64,000 nt of DNA from PALSA-505 sp036501145 (GCA_036501145.1 DASYAV010000045.1:5304-69303), one strand, 5' to 3'. Counted from the first letter of the stretch, positions 23,901 to 32,884 are shown. Numbers and translations are program-made. The notes: generated by a model not told the origin, from the letters alone.

Positions 23901-24797
23901 ATGGCACCCACCGAGCGAGACGCCGGCACCCCGGCCACCGCGGCGGCGCCCCGCGGCGTGACGGCCAGCATCCGCAGCACCGACGGCTGGGCGGTGCCCG
24001 GTGCGGTCCTCACCGTGACCGAGATGACCGGCCACCAGGTGGCCAGGGCGGCAGCCGATGACGACGGCGAGGCCTCCACCGGGCCGCTGGCCGCCGGCAC
24101 GTACACGGCCATCCTGATGGCGCCAGGTTTCGTGCCCGCCGCGCGCACCGCGCTGGTCACCGCCAGCGGGACGGCCGACCTCGGCGTGATCCGGCTGGAC
24201 CGGTCCTCCGACGTGCAGCTGCCACCGCCGGGGCGGTGGACCATCGACCCGGTGCACTCGTCCATCACCGTCATCGCCAAGCACCTGGGCATCGCCAGTG
24301 TCCGGGTGCAGATCAAGCGGTTCGCCGGGGCGATCGAGATCGCCGAGCCGGTGCAGCGCTCGTCGGTGCGCGCGGTGATGCGGGCGGACAGCGTGGACAC
24401 CGGGAGCAAGATGCGCGATGACCACCTGCGGTCGCCGGACTTCCTCGACGTGGACAGCTACCCGCTGATCGAGTACGCCGGCACCGGGCTCACCCCGGAG
24501 GGCGGCGAGCACTGGACGGTGGGCGGCACCCTCACCCTGCACGGCACCACCCGGCCGGTGCCGCTCGACCTCGATTACCAGGGCACCGGCCCGGACGCCT
24601 GGGGCGGTACGCGGGCCGCCTTCCACGCCACCACCCGGCTGCACCGCGACCTGTTCGGGATCCGCTGGAACGAGTCGCTGCTGCCCGGCATCCCGCAGAT
24701 CGCCAACGAACTGCGGGTCATCCTCGAGGTGCAGGCCGTCCAGGGCAACCTGCCCGACATGATCAAGTCCATCGCCGGGGACCTGCCCAGCGTCTAG
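23901..24797 (+). CDS. YceI-family protein with N-terminal carboxypeptidase-regulatory-like module
   Basis: A 298-residue two-domain protein. Residues about 18-98 are one beta-sandwich module (GAVLTVTEMTG...AGTYTAILMAPGF) resembling the repeats of the two MFS pumps nearby. Residues 104-285 are a YceI lipocalin-like barrel: GRWTIDPVHSSITVIAKHLG, VDTGSKMRDDHLRSPDFLDV, YPLIEYAGTG, GGTLTLHGTTRPVPL and DLFGIRWNE. YceI proteins bind polyisoprenoid-like lipids. There is no signal peptide, so it is predicted cytosolic. The ATG lies 2 bp beyond the pump stop, so the tetR-pump-YceI genes form one operon and pump and YceI probably act together. Confidence 0.88.
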   Translation: MAPTERDAGTPATAAAPRGVTASIRSTDGWAVPGAVLTVTEMTGHQVARAAADDDGEASTGPLAAGTYTAILMAPGFVPAARTALVTASGTADLGVIRLDRSSDVQLPPPGRWTIDPVHSSITVIAKHLGIASVRVQIKRFAGAIEIAEPVQRSSVRAVMRADSVDTGSKMRDDHLRSPDFLDVDSYPLIEYAGTGLTPEGGEHWTVGGTLTLHGTTRPVPLDLDYQGTGPDAWGGTRAAFHATTRLHRDLFGIRWNESLLPGIPQIANELRVILEVQAVQGNLPDMIKSIAGDLPSV

Positions 24798-25059
24798 TGC
24801 GCTCTGCGACGTGCCCGCGACGCGAAAATAACAAGCGGACCGCGCCGCTGTTCACCTACCCTGAGCGGGTGCCTATCCCTGGCCGCAGCTGCGTGAGCAG
24901 GCTGCGAACGAAGGCGACAGCGCCAACGCTTGGCGTGCGCCGCTTCCTGAATGCGTCGGAGGAAGCGGCGGGAGACGCGGCGCGTACCCTCCCTCCGTCT
25001 ATGGGGTGAGTTCCGGCACGCACTGAGTTCTCCTGCCTTCACAGGCCAGGAGCCACGCG

Positions 25060-25902
25060 ATGCCCACGCCGTCTCGCCCGGTACTGACATCCGCAGGTCT
25101 TAAGCATCCAAGGATCCGGGAGTTCCTGGCCGTCAAACGCCGCCCGGCCAGCAGCGATCCCCCGGGCGCGGTGGCCCTCGAGGGTGCCTGGATGATCCGG
25201 CAGGCCCTGGCCGCCGGCGTGGGGCTTCAGGCCGTCTTTGCCTGCCCGGCGCTTCTCCAGGCAGATGAACCGCTGGCTCTGGCGGCGAAGGCCGTCAGCC
25301 TGGGGGCCGAGGGGTACGCGGTAAGCCAGAAGGTCCTGTCCCGCCTGACCGGCCGGGACGGCCCTGACGGCATCGCCGCCCTCGGCCGGGTCCGCCAGCC
25401 GGCCCTCGGCGACATCGGCGTCGGCCGCCGCACCCGGGTGATGATCGCCGACGGCTGGGATATGCCGGGCAACCTCGGGACGCTGATCCGCTGCGCCGAT
25501 GGGGCCGGCGCTGCGGGAGTGCTGGTCATCGAGCAGGGGTTTGGGCTGTCCCACCGGCTCGTCCTGAAAGCAAGCATGGGTGCCGCGCTGGCCCTGCCGG
25601 TCGTCGCCGTCGGCCGCCCGGCAGCCAGACGATGGCTGCACGAGCGCGGCTTTCGCATCGTCGCGGCTGACCCCGCGGGCGGCCGGTCCTACCGGGACGT
25701 TGACTACCGCGGCCCGCTGGCCATCGTGATCGGAAGCGAACGGCGCGGCCTTCCCCCCGAGTGGCTCGCCGCTGCCGACAGCATCGCCGCCATCCCGATG
25801 CTGGGCATCTCCGATTCCCTCAATGCCGCGCTCGCCGGCGCCCTCCTGCTGTACGAGGCACTCGCCCAGCACGACCGTGAACGCGGCTGCTCCGGCAGTT
25901 GA
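25060..25902 (+). CDS. TrmH/SpoU-family RNA 2'-O-methyltransferase
   Basis: A 280-residue SPOUT-class, SAM-dependent methyltransferase expected to methylate a ribose in tRNA or rRNA. An N-terminal substrate-binding domain (KHPRIREFLAVK, VALEGAWMIRQAL) precedes the knotted catalytic domain with motif 1 WDMPGNLGTLIRCADGAGA, motif 2 LAIVIGSERRGLPPEW, and motif 3 IPMLGISDSLNAALAGALLL. CAGGAG lies 9 bp before the ATG. Related proteins include rRNA modification and antibiotic-resistance enzymes of the thiostrepton type; sequence alone does not tell which. It lies between two efflux-like modules, which makes a resistance role worth considering. Confidence 0.85.
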   Translation: MPTPSRPVLTSAGLKHPRIREFLAVKRRPASSDPPGAVALEGAWMIRQALAAGVGLQAVFACPALLQADEPLALAAKAVSLGAEGYAVSQKVLSRLTGRDGPDGIAALGRVRQPALGDIGVGRRTRVMIADGWDMPGNLGTLIRCADGAGAAGVLVIEQGFGLSHRLVLKASMGAALALPVVAVGRPAARRWLHERGFRIVAADPAGGRSYRDVDYRGPLAIVIGSERRGLPPEWLAAADSIAAIPMLGISDSLNAALAGALLLYEALAQHDRERGCSGS

Positions 25903-25930
25903 CCGCGACGGCTGCCTTACGATTCGGCGT

Positions 25931-26581
25931 ATGGCTTTGCTGCACCGGGCGGACCTGCATCCGGCGAAACTCGACCTGCTGGCCGGCTGGCTGCCGGGAC
26001 GGCCGTGGTACCAGGGACGGGCCGGCGCTGAGCTCATGCGGGTGGCCGCCTGCCGGTTTGATGACCCCGCGGGCGCCGTCGGGATCGAGACGATGCTCGT
26101 GGCGGCCGGGGACGGGGTGATCTATCAGGTTCCGCTCACCTACCGCGGCACGCCCATGGCTGGTGGCGATGGCTGGCTTGTCGGCACCGCCGGCCATTCG
26201 GTACTCGGTCAGCGCTGGGTGTATGACGCGTGCGGGGACCCGGCCTACGCCGCTGCGCTGGCGAGCGCCATCCTGGCCGGCACCGGCCAGGCCGAGGAGT
26301 TCTTCGAGACCGACGGCCGGCTCGAACGCCGCGAACCGTCCATGACGGTTACCGTCAGCGGCCGGCGTGCGGCTGCCGACGTCCCCGCCGTCGGCCAGGT
26401 CCGCCGCGTCGTGGACAACGACCCCACAATCATCGTGACGGACCCCGTCGAGCTGACGATAGTCCGCCGCCTTGACAGCGGCATCCGCGTGCCCGGGGCC
26501 ATGCTGACCGGCACGTGGAGCGGTCAGCCGACCCCGGTGCCGCTCGCCTACGCCACGGCGCGATCCCGGTCGCGGCACTAG
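25931..26581 (+). CDS. maltokinase N-terminal cap-like protein
   Basis: A 216-residue protein whose first part matches the cap domain found at the N-terminus of actinobacterial maltokinases: HRADLHPAKLDLLAGWLPGR then PWYQG, VYQVPLTYRG-like IYQVPLTYRGTPM, and GWLVGTAGHSVLGQRWVYD. The kinase domain itself is absent, so it is not a maltokinase. Such stand-alone cap proteins are common in actinobacteria and have no established function. The ATG is 28 bp beyond the methyltransferase stop on the same strand. Its stop overlaps the stop of the convergent MFS gene at a shared CTAG. Confidence 0.72.
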   Translation: MALLHRADLHPAKLDLLAGWLPGRPWYQGRAGAELMRVAACRFDDPAGAVGIETMLVAAGDGVIYQVPLTYRGTPMAGGDGWLVGTAGHSVLGQRWVYDACGDPAYAAALASAILAGTGQAEEFFETDGRLERREPSMTVTVSGRRAAADVPAVGQVRRVVDNDPTIIVTDPVELTIVRRLDSGIRVPGAMLTGTWSGQPTPVPLAYATARSRSRH

Positions 26582-29319
26582 TCAGAGAGCTGCCCGGGGT
26601 GGTCCGGCTGACCGTCCTCGGCAGCGTGCACGGGCTGGGCCGGCTGCCCGGCCGGGCCGTCGCCGAACCGGACGGTGACCGTGGCGGTCTTCCCGTTCTC
26701 CACGTGCACCGTGCTGCTGGCCGGCGGGTAGCCGCTGGCCACCAGGGTGTGCTCGCCACCGGCCACGCCGGTCAGCCGGTACATGCCGTCCTCGCTGGTG
26801 ACCGCGGTAGCCACGATCTCACCCTCGGCGTCGGCCAGTGACACGGTCACTCCCGGCACCGGGGAACCGACCGGATTGCGCACCACCCCGTGCACCTCGG
26901 CGTCGGCGATCAGGGTCAGCACGGTGTGCTCTACGGCCCCGTTGAGATCGACCCCCAGGCTGGCCGGCTGGTAGCCGTCCAGGGTCGCGGTGACCGTGTA
27001 GCTGCCCATCAGCGCGCCGTGCAGGACGAAGCCACCCTCCATGTCGGTGACGTCCCGCGCCAGCACCTCGCCGGCGGTGCCGGTGAGCCGCACCGAGGCA
27101 CCCGGCAGCGGGGTGTTCGCGGCCGACACCACGCTGCCGGCCAGGCCGCCCGACCCGGCCAGCACGAAGTTGTGCGTGATGATCCCCGGCTGGGTGGCCC
27201 GGACCACGCCCGCCGCGGGGCTGTGCCCGGGCGCCATGACGACGACGCTGAACGAGCTGGGCGCGATGCCGGTCAGCTCGAACCGCCCGGCGGCGTCGGT
27301 GCGGGCCTTGCCGGCCTGCCAGCCGTCGTTGCCGATGACGGTCAGCAGCGCCCCGGCCACCGGTTCGCCGCGCAGGTCGTGCACGGTGCCGACGATCGTG
27401 CAGCCGTCCTGGCCACCGGCCAGCACGCCGCTGCCGCCCGCTGTCCCGGCGGCCGGCAGCGCCGCCCAGTCGGCCGGTGTGCCGGGATCGGGCGCCGCGG
27501 CCCCGGCCAGCCCGGCATCGGCCGGTTCGGTCGCGGCGGGCTCAGCGCCTGCGGGTGCCGCCGCCGTGCCTGCCGCCGCGGCCCGCGCGGCCGCCAGCTT
27601 CCGCCCGCCGGTGAGCGTGGACGCCACCGCGGCCAGCACGTTCGCGCCGATGGCGAACGCGAACGCGACGCTCAGCCCGTCGTGGAACGGCGTGGACACC
27701 AGGTGCGGGAAAAAGCTGCGGCTGGTCAGGTAGGCGGCGTGCCCGGCGGGCAGGTGGCTGAGCACCTGCGGCCCGAGCAGCTGTTTCACCGGGTTGTAGC
27801 CGAGGAACGCCGCGAACAGCACGGAGATCGGCGGCAGGTGGGAGATGTGCGCGGCGGCCGCGCCCGGCACCCCCTGCGCGGTCAGCCCGCCGTACATCGC
27901 CGACGGCAGCGTGCTGGCCAGGCCGGTCACGATGAGCGAGAAGAAGATGCCGATGGACAGCACGAACGCGGTGTTCTGGAAGGTCGCGATCATGCCGCCC
28001 GCGGAGCCGCGCTGGTTGGCCGGCACCGAGTTCATGATCTCCGCGCGGTTGGGCGAGGCGAACAGCCCGGAGCCGAACCCGTTGACCACCAGCACCACCG
28101 CGAACACGTCGTACCTGAAGTTCACCGGGATGAAGAACAGGCAGACGAAGCTGCCGGCCACCAGCAGCGCCCCGCCGGCGGTGAAGAACCGGGCGCCGAT
28201 GCGGTCGGAGATGAAGCCGGACAGCGGCGCCGACACGAGGAAGCCGATGGTCAGCGGGACCATGTAGATCCCGGCCCACAGCGGGGTGACCGCGAAGTCG
28301 TAACCGTGCAGCGGCAGCCAGATGCCCTGCAGCCAGAGGATCAGGATGAACTGGATGCCGCCGCGGGCCAGCGCCACCAGCAGGTTGGCCACGTTGCCCG
28401 CCGCGAACGGGCGGATCCGGAACAGCGACAGCTTGAACAGCGGCTCGGCGATCTTCGTCTCGACGATCACGAACACGACGAGGGCGGCCAGCCCGCCCAG
28501 CAGCGCGGCCAGCACCCAGGGGTTGGTCCAGCCCATGGTGGAGCTGCCGTAGGGCAGCAGCCCGTAGGTGATGCCGACCAGGATGGCGATCAGGCCCGCC
28601 GCGAACAGCAGGTTCCCCCACCAGTCCATCCTGGATCGCTGCCTAATACCCTGGTCGCGCAGCATGAAGTAGGCCCAGATCGTGCCGAACACGCCGAACG
28701 GGACGGAGACGATGAACACCAGGCGCCAGTTGACCGGGGCCAGCACGCCGCCGAGCAGCAGGCCGAGGAACGAGCCGGCGATGGCCGCGATCGCGTTCAT
28801 GCCCAGCGCGGTGCCGCGCTGGTTGGCCGGGAACGCGTCGGTCAGGATGGCGGTGGAGTTGGCGAACAGGAACGCGCCGCCGATGCCCTGCAGCACCCGC
28901 CAGCCGATCAGCCACAGCGCGCCCGCCGGCCCGTGCATCCAGGTCGCGGTGAGCAGGATGGAGGCCACGGTGAACACTGCGAAGCCCAGGTTGTACATCC
29001 GGACCCGGCCGAACATGTCGCCGAGCCGGCCGAACGCCACCACCAGCACGGCCGAGACGACCATGAAGCCCATGATCATCCACAGCAGGTAGCTGGTGTT
29101 GCCCGGGGCCAGCGGGTTGATCCCGATGCCGCGGAAGATGTCCGGCAGCGCGATGAGCACGATGGACAGGTTGATCGTCGCCATCAGCACGCCGAGCGTG
29201 GTGTTGGACAGCGCGATCCACTTGTAGTGCGGGCCGAGCGGGCGCTGCGAGCGCTTCGTGCCCTGCGGGCGGCGGGCTGAGGCCGGCTCCGGACCAGCGG
29301 CAGCGGTGTCGGCGTTCAC
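26578..29319 (-). CDS. second MFS transporter with the same three-repeat C-terminal tail
   Basis: A 913-residue fusion. Residues 32-572 are a DHA2-type MFS antiporter (NTTLGVLMATINLSIVLIAL; GRLGDMFGRVRMYN as motif A; RVLQGIGGAFLFANS). A short Ala/Pro linker leads to three carboxypeptidase-regulatory-like repeats at 639-720, 721-804 and 805-887, ending in a polar tail. The third repeat has VASGYPPASSTVHV against IASGYPPAASKLRV in the neighbouring pump, so the tails share ancestry although the transporter halves differ clearly. I chose the GTG preceded by AGAAGGGG at about 10 bp; the frame is open far upstream but without coding character. No dedicated regulator is adjacent. Confidence 0.85.
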   Translation of the reverse strand: MNADTAAAGPEPASARRPQGTKRSQRPLGPHYKWIALSNTTLGVLMATINLSIVLIALPDIFRGIGINPLAPGNTSYLLWMIMGFMVVSAVLVVAFGRLGDMFGRVRMYNLGFAVFTVASILLTATWMHGPAGALWLIGWRVLQGIGGAFLFANSTAILTDAFPANQRGTALGMNAIAAIAGSFLGLLLGGVLAPVNWRLVFIVSVPFGVFGTIWAYFMLRDQGIRQRSRMDWWGNLLFAAGLIAILVGITYGLLPYGSSTMGWTNPWVLAALLGGLAALVVFVIVETKIAEPLFKLSLFRIRPFAAGNVANLLVALARGGIQFILILWLQGIWLPLHGYDFAVTPLWAGIYMVPLTIGFLVSAPLSGFISDRIGARFFTAGGALLVAGSFVCLFFIPVNFRYDVFAVVLVVNGFGSGLFASPNRAEIMNSVPANQRGSAGGMIATFQNTAFVLSIGIFFSLIVTGLASTLPSAMYGGLTAQGVPGAAAAHISHLPPISVLFAAFLGYNPVKQLLGPQVLSHLPAGHAAYLTSRSFFPHLVSTPFHDGLSVAFAFAIGANVLAAVASTLTGGRKLAAARAAAAGTAAAPAGAEPAATEPADAGLAGAAAPDPGTPADWAALPAAGTAGGSGVLAGGQDGCTIVGTVHDLRGEPVAGALLTVIGNDGWQAGKARTDAAGRFELTGIAPSSFSVVVMAPGHSPAAGVVRATQPGIITHNFVLAGSGGLAGSVVSAANTPLPGASVRLTGTAGEVLARDVTDMEGGFVLHGALMGSYTVTATLDGYQPASLGVDLNGAVEHTVLTLIADAEVHGVVRNPVGSPVPGVTVSLADAEGEIVATAVTSEDGMYRLTGVAGGEHTLVASGYPPASSTVHVENGKTATVTVRFGDGPAGQPAQPVHAAEDGQPDHPGQLSD

Positions 29320-29484
29320 CGTGAGAGACCCCTTCTGACCCCGGAATACTGCGGGGACTCTTGCTTGCTTAATGCCAACTAACTGTACCCCGATCGGCCC
29401 GCGGGGGTCCGCAGCCAGCGCTGCTCCGACCACGCTCCGAGCAGCGCCTCCGGCACCGCCAGGCACACCAGCCCGGGGCGCACC

Positions 29485-30699
29485 TTGCCCGCTCAGCTGG
29501 TCCATCCGCGTCCCGAAAGACTGCATGCGGTAGCCCTGGTGCCGGCGATCTGCTCCGGCGTGGTGGATGGCAGCGGTTCCTCGTACTACTTCGGCACCCA
29601 GCCGGTGATGGCCATACCGACCACCGGAACCGGCTTCACCGGCAGCGAAAAGGCACTTCAGTCCCGGCTGAACAAGACGCGCAGCGGCGGCACGGTTGCC
29701 CTGGCGCACAGTGCGCTGGTGTCGCTCACCGCGCCGCTCGTGGTCCCGAAGGGGGTCACGCTGACCACCGAGGAAAACCCGGGTCCGCGGCAGTATGCCG
29801 AGATGGGCAGGCTGGTACGGAGCGCCTCCTACCCGAGGCCGGCGTCGCTGGATGCCCTGGTCCACGTCGAGCCGGGGGCCAAGCTGGACCACGTCTGGGT
29901 GGACGGCACGCGGGACACGCCTGGCAACACCGCTCCGCTCGAGGACGTCATTACCTACGGCGGATCCGGCACGACCCTTAGCGACGACCGCTTCGACAAC
30001 GCGCAGGGCCCGAACACGGTGTACCTGTTCGGTAGCTTCGACGGGTACGCGTGCCCCGCCGAGCGGGTGACCGGGAACGTGATCACCGCCTACGCCAGCG
30101 ACCACTACCAGTCCGGTGACTGGACCGACGGGATCGCGGACAACTGCGAGCAGGCGACGATCAGCCGCAACTCCGTGATCGATTCCTCTGACGTGGCCAT
30201 CGTGGTCTACCGCGACACCGCGGCCACGCCGCAGAGGTCCGTAGTGACCGGCAACGCCGTCCTGTCGGCGGGCAACTCGATGTACGGCGGACTCGGGTTC
30301 GACCCTTTGTACGAGCCCGCGTCTCAGCCGGCGAAGACGTTCAGCTTCGGCGGCGCGTCGATCAAGCACAACACGCTGTGGAGTGGCCCCGACACCCACT
30401 TCGACATCGGCATCACCGACGGATCCCGCGCCTGGTTCGCCGGGACGTACACCGCCGACACCGGCACCGGTGCTTCCATTACCGGCAACACGACGGGCCA
30501 ACTCACCGCCCGGGTGCAGATCGGCATCGGGGTCAACGGCATGCTGCACACCACCGTTTCCGGCAACACCATGAAGTTCGCCCACATCAGCGCCGGAAAC
30601 TGTCCCAAAGACGACTACGCGGCCGAGATCAGCGAGGGATACGCCTCCGGCACGTTCAGCCCCAAACCGGCCGACATCAACTTTGACGGTTGCGTGTGA
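29485..30699 (+). CDS. right-handed parallel beta-helix protein, N-terminus doubtful
   Basis: A protein of about 400 residues built from short beta rungs (DDRFDNAQGPNTVYL, ERVTGNVITAYASDHYQ, ATISRNSVIDSSDVAIVVY, SITGNTTGQLTARVQIG, TTVSGNTMKFAHIS), typical of the pectate-lyase-like fold of secreted carbohydrate-acting or surface proteins. The reading frame begins at a TTG with no ribosome site and shows no signal peptide or lipobox, although such proteins are normally exported; the true start may be the internal GTG at 29539 or the 5' end may be lost. No catalytic motif was recognised. Confidence 0.6.
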   Translation: MPAQLVHPRPERLHAVALVPAICSGVVDGSGSSYYFGTQPVMAIPTTGTGFTGSEKALQSRLNKTRSGGTVALAHSALVSLTAPLVVPKGVTLTTEENPGPRQYAEMGRLVRSASYPRPASLDALVHVEPGAKLDHVWVDGTRDTPGNTAPLEDVITYGGSGTTLSDDRFDNAQGPNTVYLFGSFDGYACPAERVTGNVITAYASDHYQSGDWTDGIADNCEQATISRNSVIDSSDVAIVVYRDTAATPQRSVVTGNAVLSAGNSMYGGLGFDPLYEPASQPAKTFSFGGASIKHNTLWSGPDTHFDIGITDGSRAWFAGTYTADTGTGASITGNTTGQLTARVQIGIGVNGMLHTTVSGNTMKFAHISAGNCPKDDYAAEISEGYASGTFSPKPADINFDGCV

Positions 30700-30731
30700 G
30701 GTCACGAACGACGCCGTCCAGATAGCCCGGA

Positions 30732-31463
30732 TCAGTCGTCGAGGTAGCGGAGCACCGCGAGCACCCGCCGGTGGTCGGCGCCGGATGGCGGCAGGCCCAG
30801 CTTCATGAAGATGTTACCGACGTGCTTCTCCACCGCCCGCTCGGACACGAACAGCGCCCGCGATATGCCGCCGTTGGACCGGCCCTCCGCCATCAGCGCC
30901 AGCACCTCCCGCTCCCGCGCGGTGAGCCCGGCCAGCGTCACCGCCTGCCTGCTGGCACTGAGCAGCTGGGTGACCACCTCCGGGTCGAGCGCGGTGCCGC
31001 CGGCCGCGACCCGGGCCAGCGCGTCGGTGAACTCGGCCACGTCGACCACCCGGTCCTTCAGCAGGTAGCCGACGCCGGCCGCGCCGCCGGCCGACCGGGC
31101 GCCGAGCAGTTCCTCGGCGTAGCTGGTCTCGATGTACTGGGAGAACACCAGCACCCCCAGCCCGGGATGGCTGCGCCGCAGCGCCACCGCCGCGCGCAGC
31201 CCCTCGTCGGTGTGCGTCGGGGGCATCCGCACGTCCACCACCGTGACATCAGGGTGGTGCTCGGCCACCGCGGCGAGCAGCGCGTCCGGGTCGCCGACCG
31301 CGGCCACCACCTCGTGCCCGCGGTCGGCCAGGATCTCGATCAGCCCGGCACGCAGCACGGCGGAGTCCTCGGCGATCACGATGCGCATGCCCATGGGTTC
31401 TGGTGTCCTCAGCGGTTGCTGGCCTGGCGGTCCGGGTGGTTGCGGCTGGTGGCCGGCGGTCAC
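30732..31463 (-). CDS. NarL/LuxR-type response regulator
   Basis: A 243-residue two-component regulator. The receiver domain has the acidic pair in VIAEDSAVLR, the phospho-acceptor Asp in VTVVDVRMPP, and Lys in YLLKDRV; the output domain is a LuxR helix-turn-helix (LTAREREVLALMAEGRSNGG ... VSERAVEKHVGNIFMKLGL). The GTG start overlaps the kinase stop (GTGA), giving coupled translation; an internal ATG at MGMRIVIAED would remove a Pro-rich leader of 23 residues and fits the family better. The cognate kinase is the gene directly upstream. Target genes are unknown. Confidence 0.9.
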   Translation of the reverse strand: MTAGHQPQPPGPPGQQPLRTPEPMGMRIVIAEDSAVLRAGLIEILADRGHEVVAAVGDPDALLAAVAEHHPDVTVVDVRMPPTHTDEGLRAAVALRRSHPGLGVLVFSQYIETSYAEELLGARSAGGAAGVGYLLKDRVVDVAEFTDALARVAAGGTALDPEVVTQLLSASRQAVTLAGLTAREREVLALMAEGRSNGGISRALFVSERAVEKHVGNIFMKLGLPPSGADHRRVLAVLRYLDD

Positions 31464-32884
31464 GCGTGCGACGGCATCTCCACCGTGACCACGGTAGGCC
31501 CACCGGGCGGGCTGCTCACGTCGATCCGGCCGTCCACCGTGCGCACCCGCTCGGCCAGCCCGCGCAGCCCGCTGCCGGCGTCCATCCGCGCGCCGCCCGC
31601 GCCGTCGTCGCTGACCCGCAGCCGGAGCAGGCCGGGCACGTGCACCGCCTCCACCACCGCGCGCCGGGCGCCGCTGTGCTTGGCCACGTTGGCCAGCAAC
31701 TCGGCGGCGCAGAAGTAGCTGATGGTCTCGATCGCCGCCGACGGCCGCTGCGGGATGTCCACCACCAGCTCTACCGGCACCGCGCTGTGCGCGGCGAGCG
31801 TGGACAGCGCCGGGCCGAGCCCGGTGTCCAGCACCGGGGGGTGGATGCCGCGGGCCAGGTCACGCAGGTCGTTGATCGCCTCCCGGGCGGTCCGCTGCGC
31901 CGTCTCGACCAGCTCGAGCGCCCGCCTGACGTCCGGCTCGTCCGCCGTGCCGCCCGGGTTGCCGCCGAGTTTCTCCCTGGCCAGCCCCAGCTTCATCGCC
32001 ACCGCGACCATCTGCGCCTGCGCTCCGTCGTGCAGGTCCCGTTCGATCGACCGCAGCCGGGCGGCCGAGTCGTCCACCGCCTGGGCCCTGGTCTGCTCCA
32101 GGTCGTGCACCCGCTCGGTCAGCGAGACCGGACCGAGCAGGCCGGCGATCAGCCACCGGTCCACGGTCAGCATCGCGCGCACCGCCCACGGGGCGATCAG
32201 CAGCACGATCACGCCCTGCCCGAACAGCAGCCACATCCGCGGCCAGGTGTTGAAGTAGAAGGGACCGTAGTCGACGTTCATCAGGGACTGCCGCGCGCCG
32301 TTGCCACCCTTGACCATGATGTGGTCCACACCCAGCGACCACAACAGCGGGGCCAGCGTGTAGGCCACGCCGACAATCCAGAACAGCGTCGCGGCCATGA
32401 AGGAGCCGAACGCGACCGGCAACTTGAGCAGCAGGTAGGCGCGCGCCCGCCAGGCCACGACGTCGGTGAGCTGCGAGCGCAGCCAGCCGAGGAACCCGGG
32501 CCGGGTCACCAGCGGGGGCGGCGCCGCCACCCGCAGCCCGAGCAGCCTCAGGGCCAGCCCCCGGCTGGCGGCGCCGAACCAGCGGGCGATGATCGACCCC
32601 ACCGCGAGCAGCGGCAGGCCGATGAATGTTATCGAGTACCCGATGCCGAAGCCCAGGGTCGCCACCGTGACAAAGAAGCCGGCCACGGCCAGCGGCAGCC
32701 CGGCCACCGCATAGCCGAACTCGGCCCATGCCCGCCGGCCGAACTGGGCCGCCAGCACCCTGGTCACCGGCCCGCGCCTCCGTGGCGGGCCGGCCGGCCG
32801 CTGATTTCCATCCTTGACGGCTTCGCGTCCAGGCCGGCGCCCAGCCAGGCCGGCCGCCCCCGGGGCAGAATCTTCGCTGTTCAC
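31460..32884 (-). CDS. sensor histidine kinase, HisKA_3 type
   Basis: The membrane sensor of the adjacent response regulator. An N-terminal PspC/sensor-like region carries four hydrophobic segments (for example YAVAGLPLAVAGFFVTVATL, FGSFMAATLFWIVGVAYTLA). It is followed by the dimerisation helix with phospho-acceptor His in RSIERDLHDGAQAQMVAVAM, and a HATPase domain with N-box ELLANVAKHSGA and G-box DDGAGG/GSGLRGLAERV. The start is uncertain: the GTG used here has GGAGG only 1 bp upstream, and longer frames reach 33025. The stimulus is not evident; this kinase class often senses envelope stress. Confidence 0.85.
   Translation of the reverse strand: MNSEDSAPGAAGLAGRRPGREAVKDGNQRPAGPPRRRGPVTRVLAAQFGRRAWAEFGYAVAGLPLAVAGFFVTVATLGFGIGYSITFIGLPLLAVGSIIARWFGAASRGLALRLLGLRVAAPPPLVTRPGFLGWLRSQLTDVVAWRARAYLLLKLPVAFGSFMAATLFWIVGVAYTLAPLLWSLGVDHIMVKGGNGARQSLMNVDYGPFYFNTWPRMWLLFGQGVIVLLIAPWAVRAMLTVDRWLIAGLLGPVSLTERVHDLEQTRAQAVDDSAARLRSIERDLHDGAQAQMVAVAMKLGLAREKLGGNPGGTADEPDVRRALELVETAQRTAREAINDLRDLARGIHPPVLDTGLGPALSTLAAHSAVPVELVVDIPQRPSAAIETISYFCAAELLANVAKHSGARRAVVEAVHVPGLLRLRVSDDGAGGARMDAGSGLRGLAERVRTVDGRIDVSSPPGGPTVVTVEMPSHA

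Noticed and set aside
20818..23907. A very long open frame on the minus strand opposite the tetR/MFS genes
   Set aside because: It is a shadow of the high-GC codon pattern: composition is His/Arg/Gly/Gln-rich, no family motif, and the plus strand encodes clear TetR and MFS proteins.
26890..29280. A long plus-strand frame opposite the second MFS gene
   Set aside because: Arg/Gln/Gly/His-rich shadow; the minus strand encodes helices and repeats of known type.
29320..30705. Upstream extension of the second MFS frame by more than 450 codons
   Set aside because: The extension has no coding character, overlaps the beta-helix gene on the other strand, and lies upstream of a GTG with a good ribosome site.
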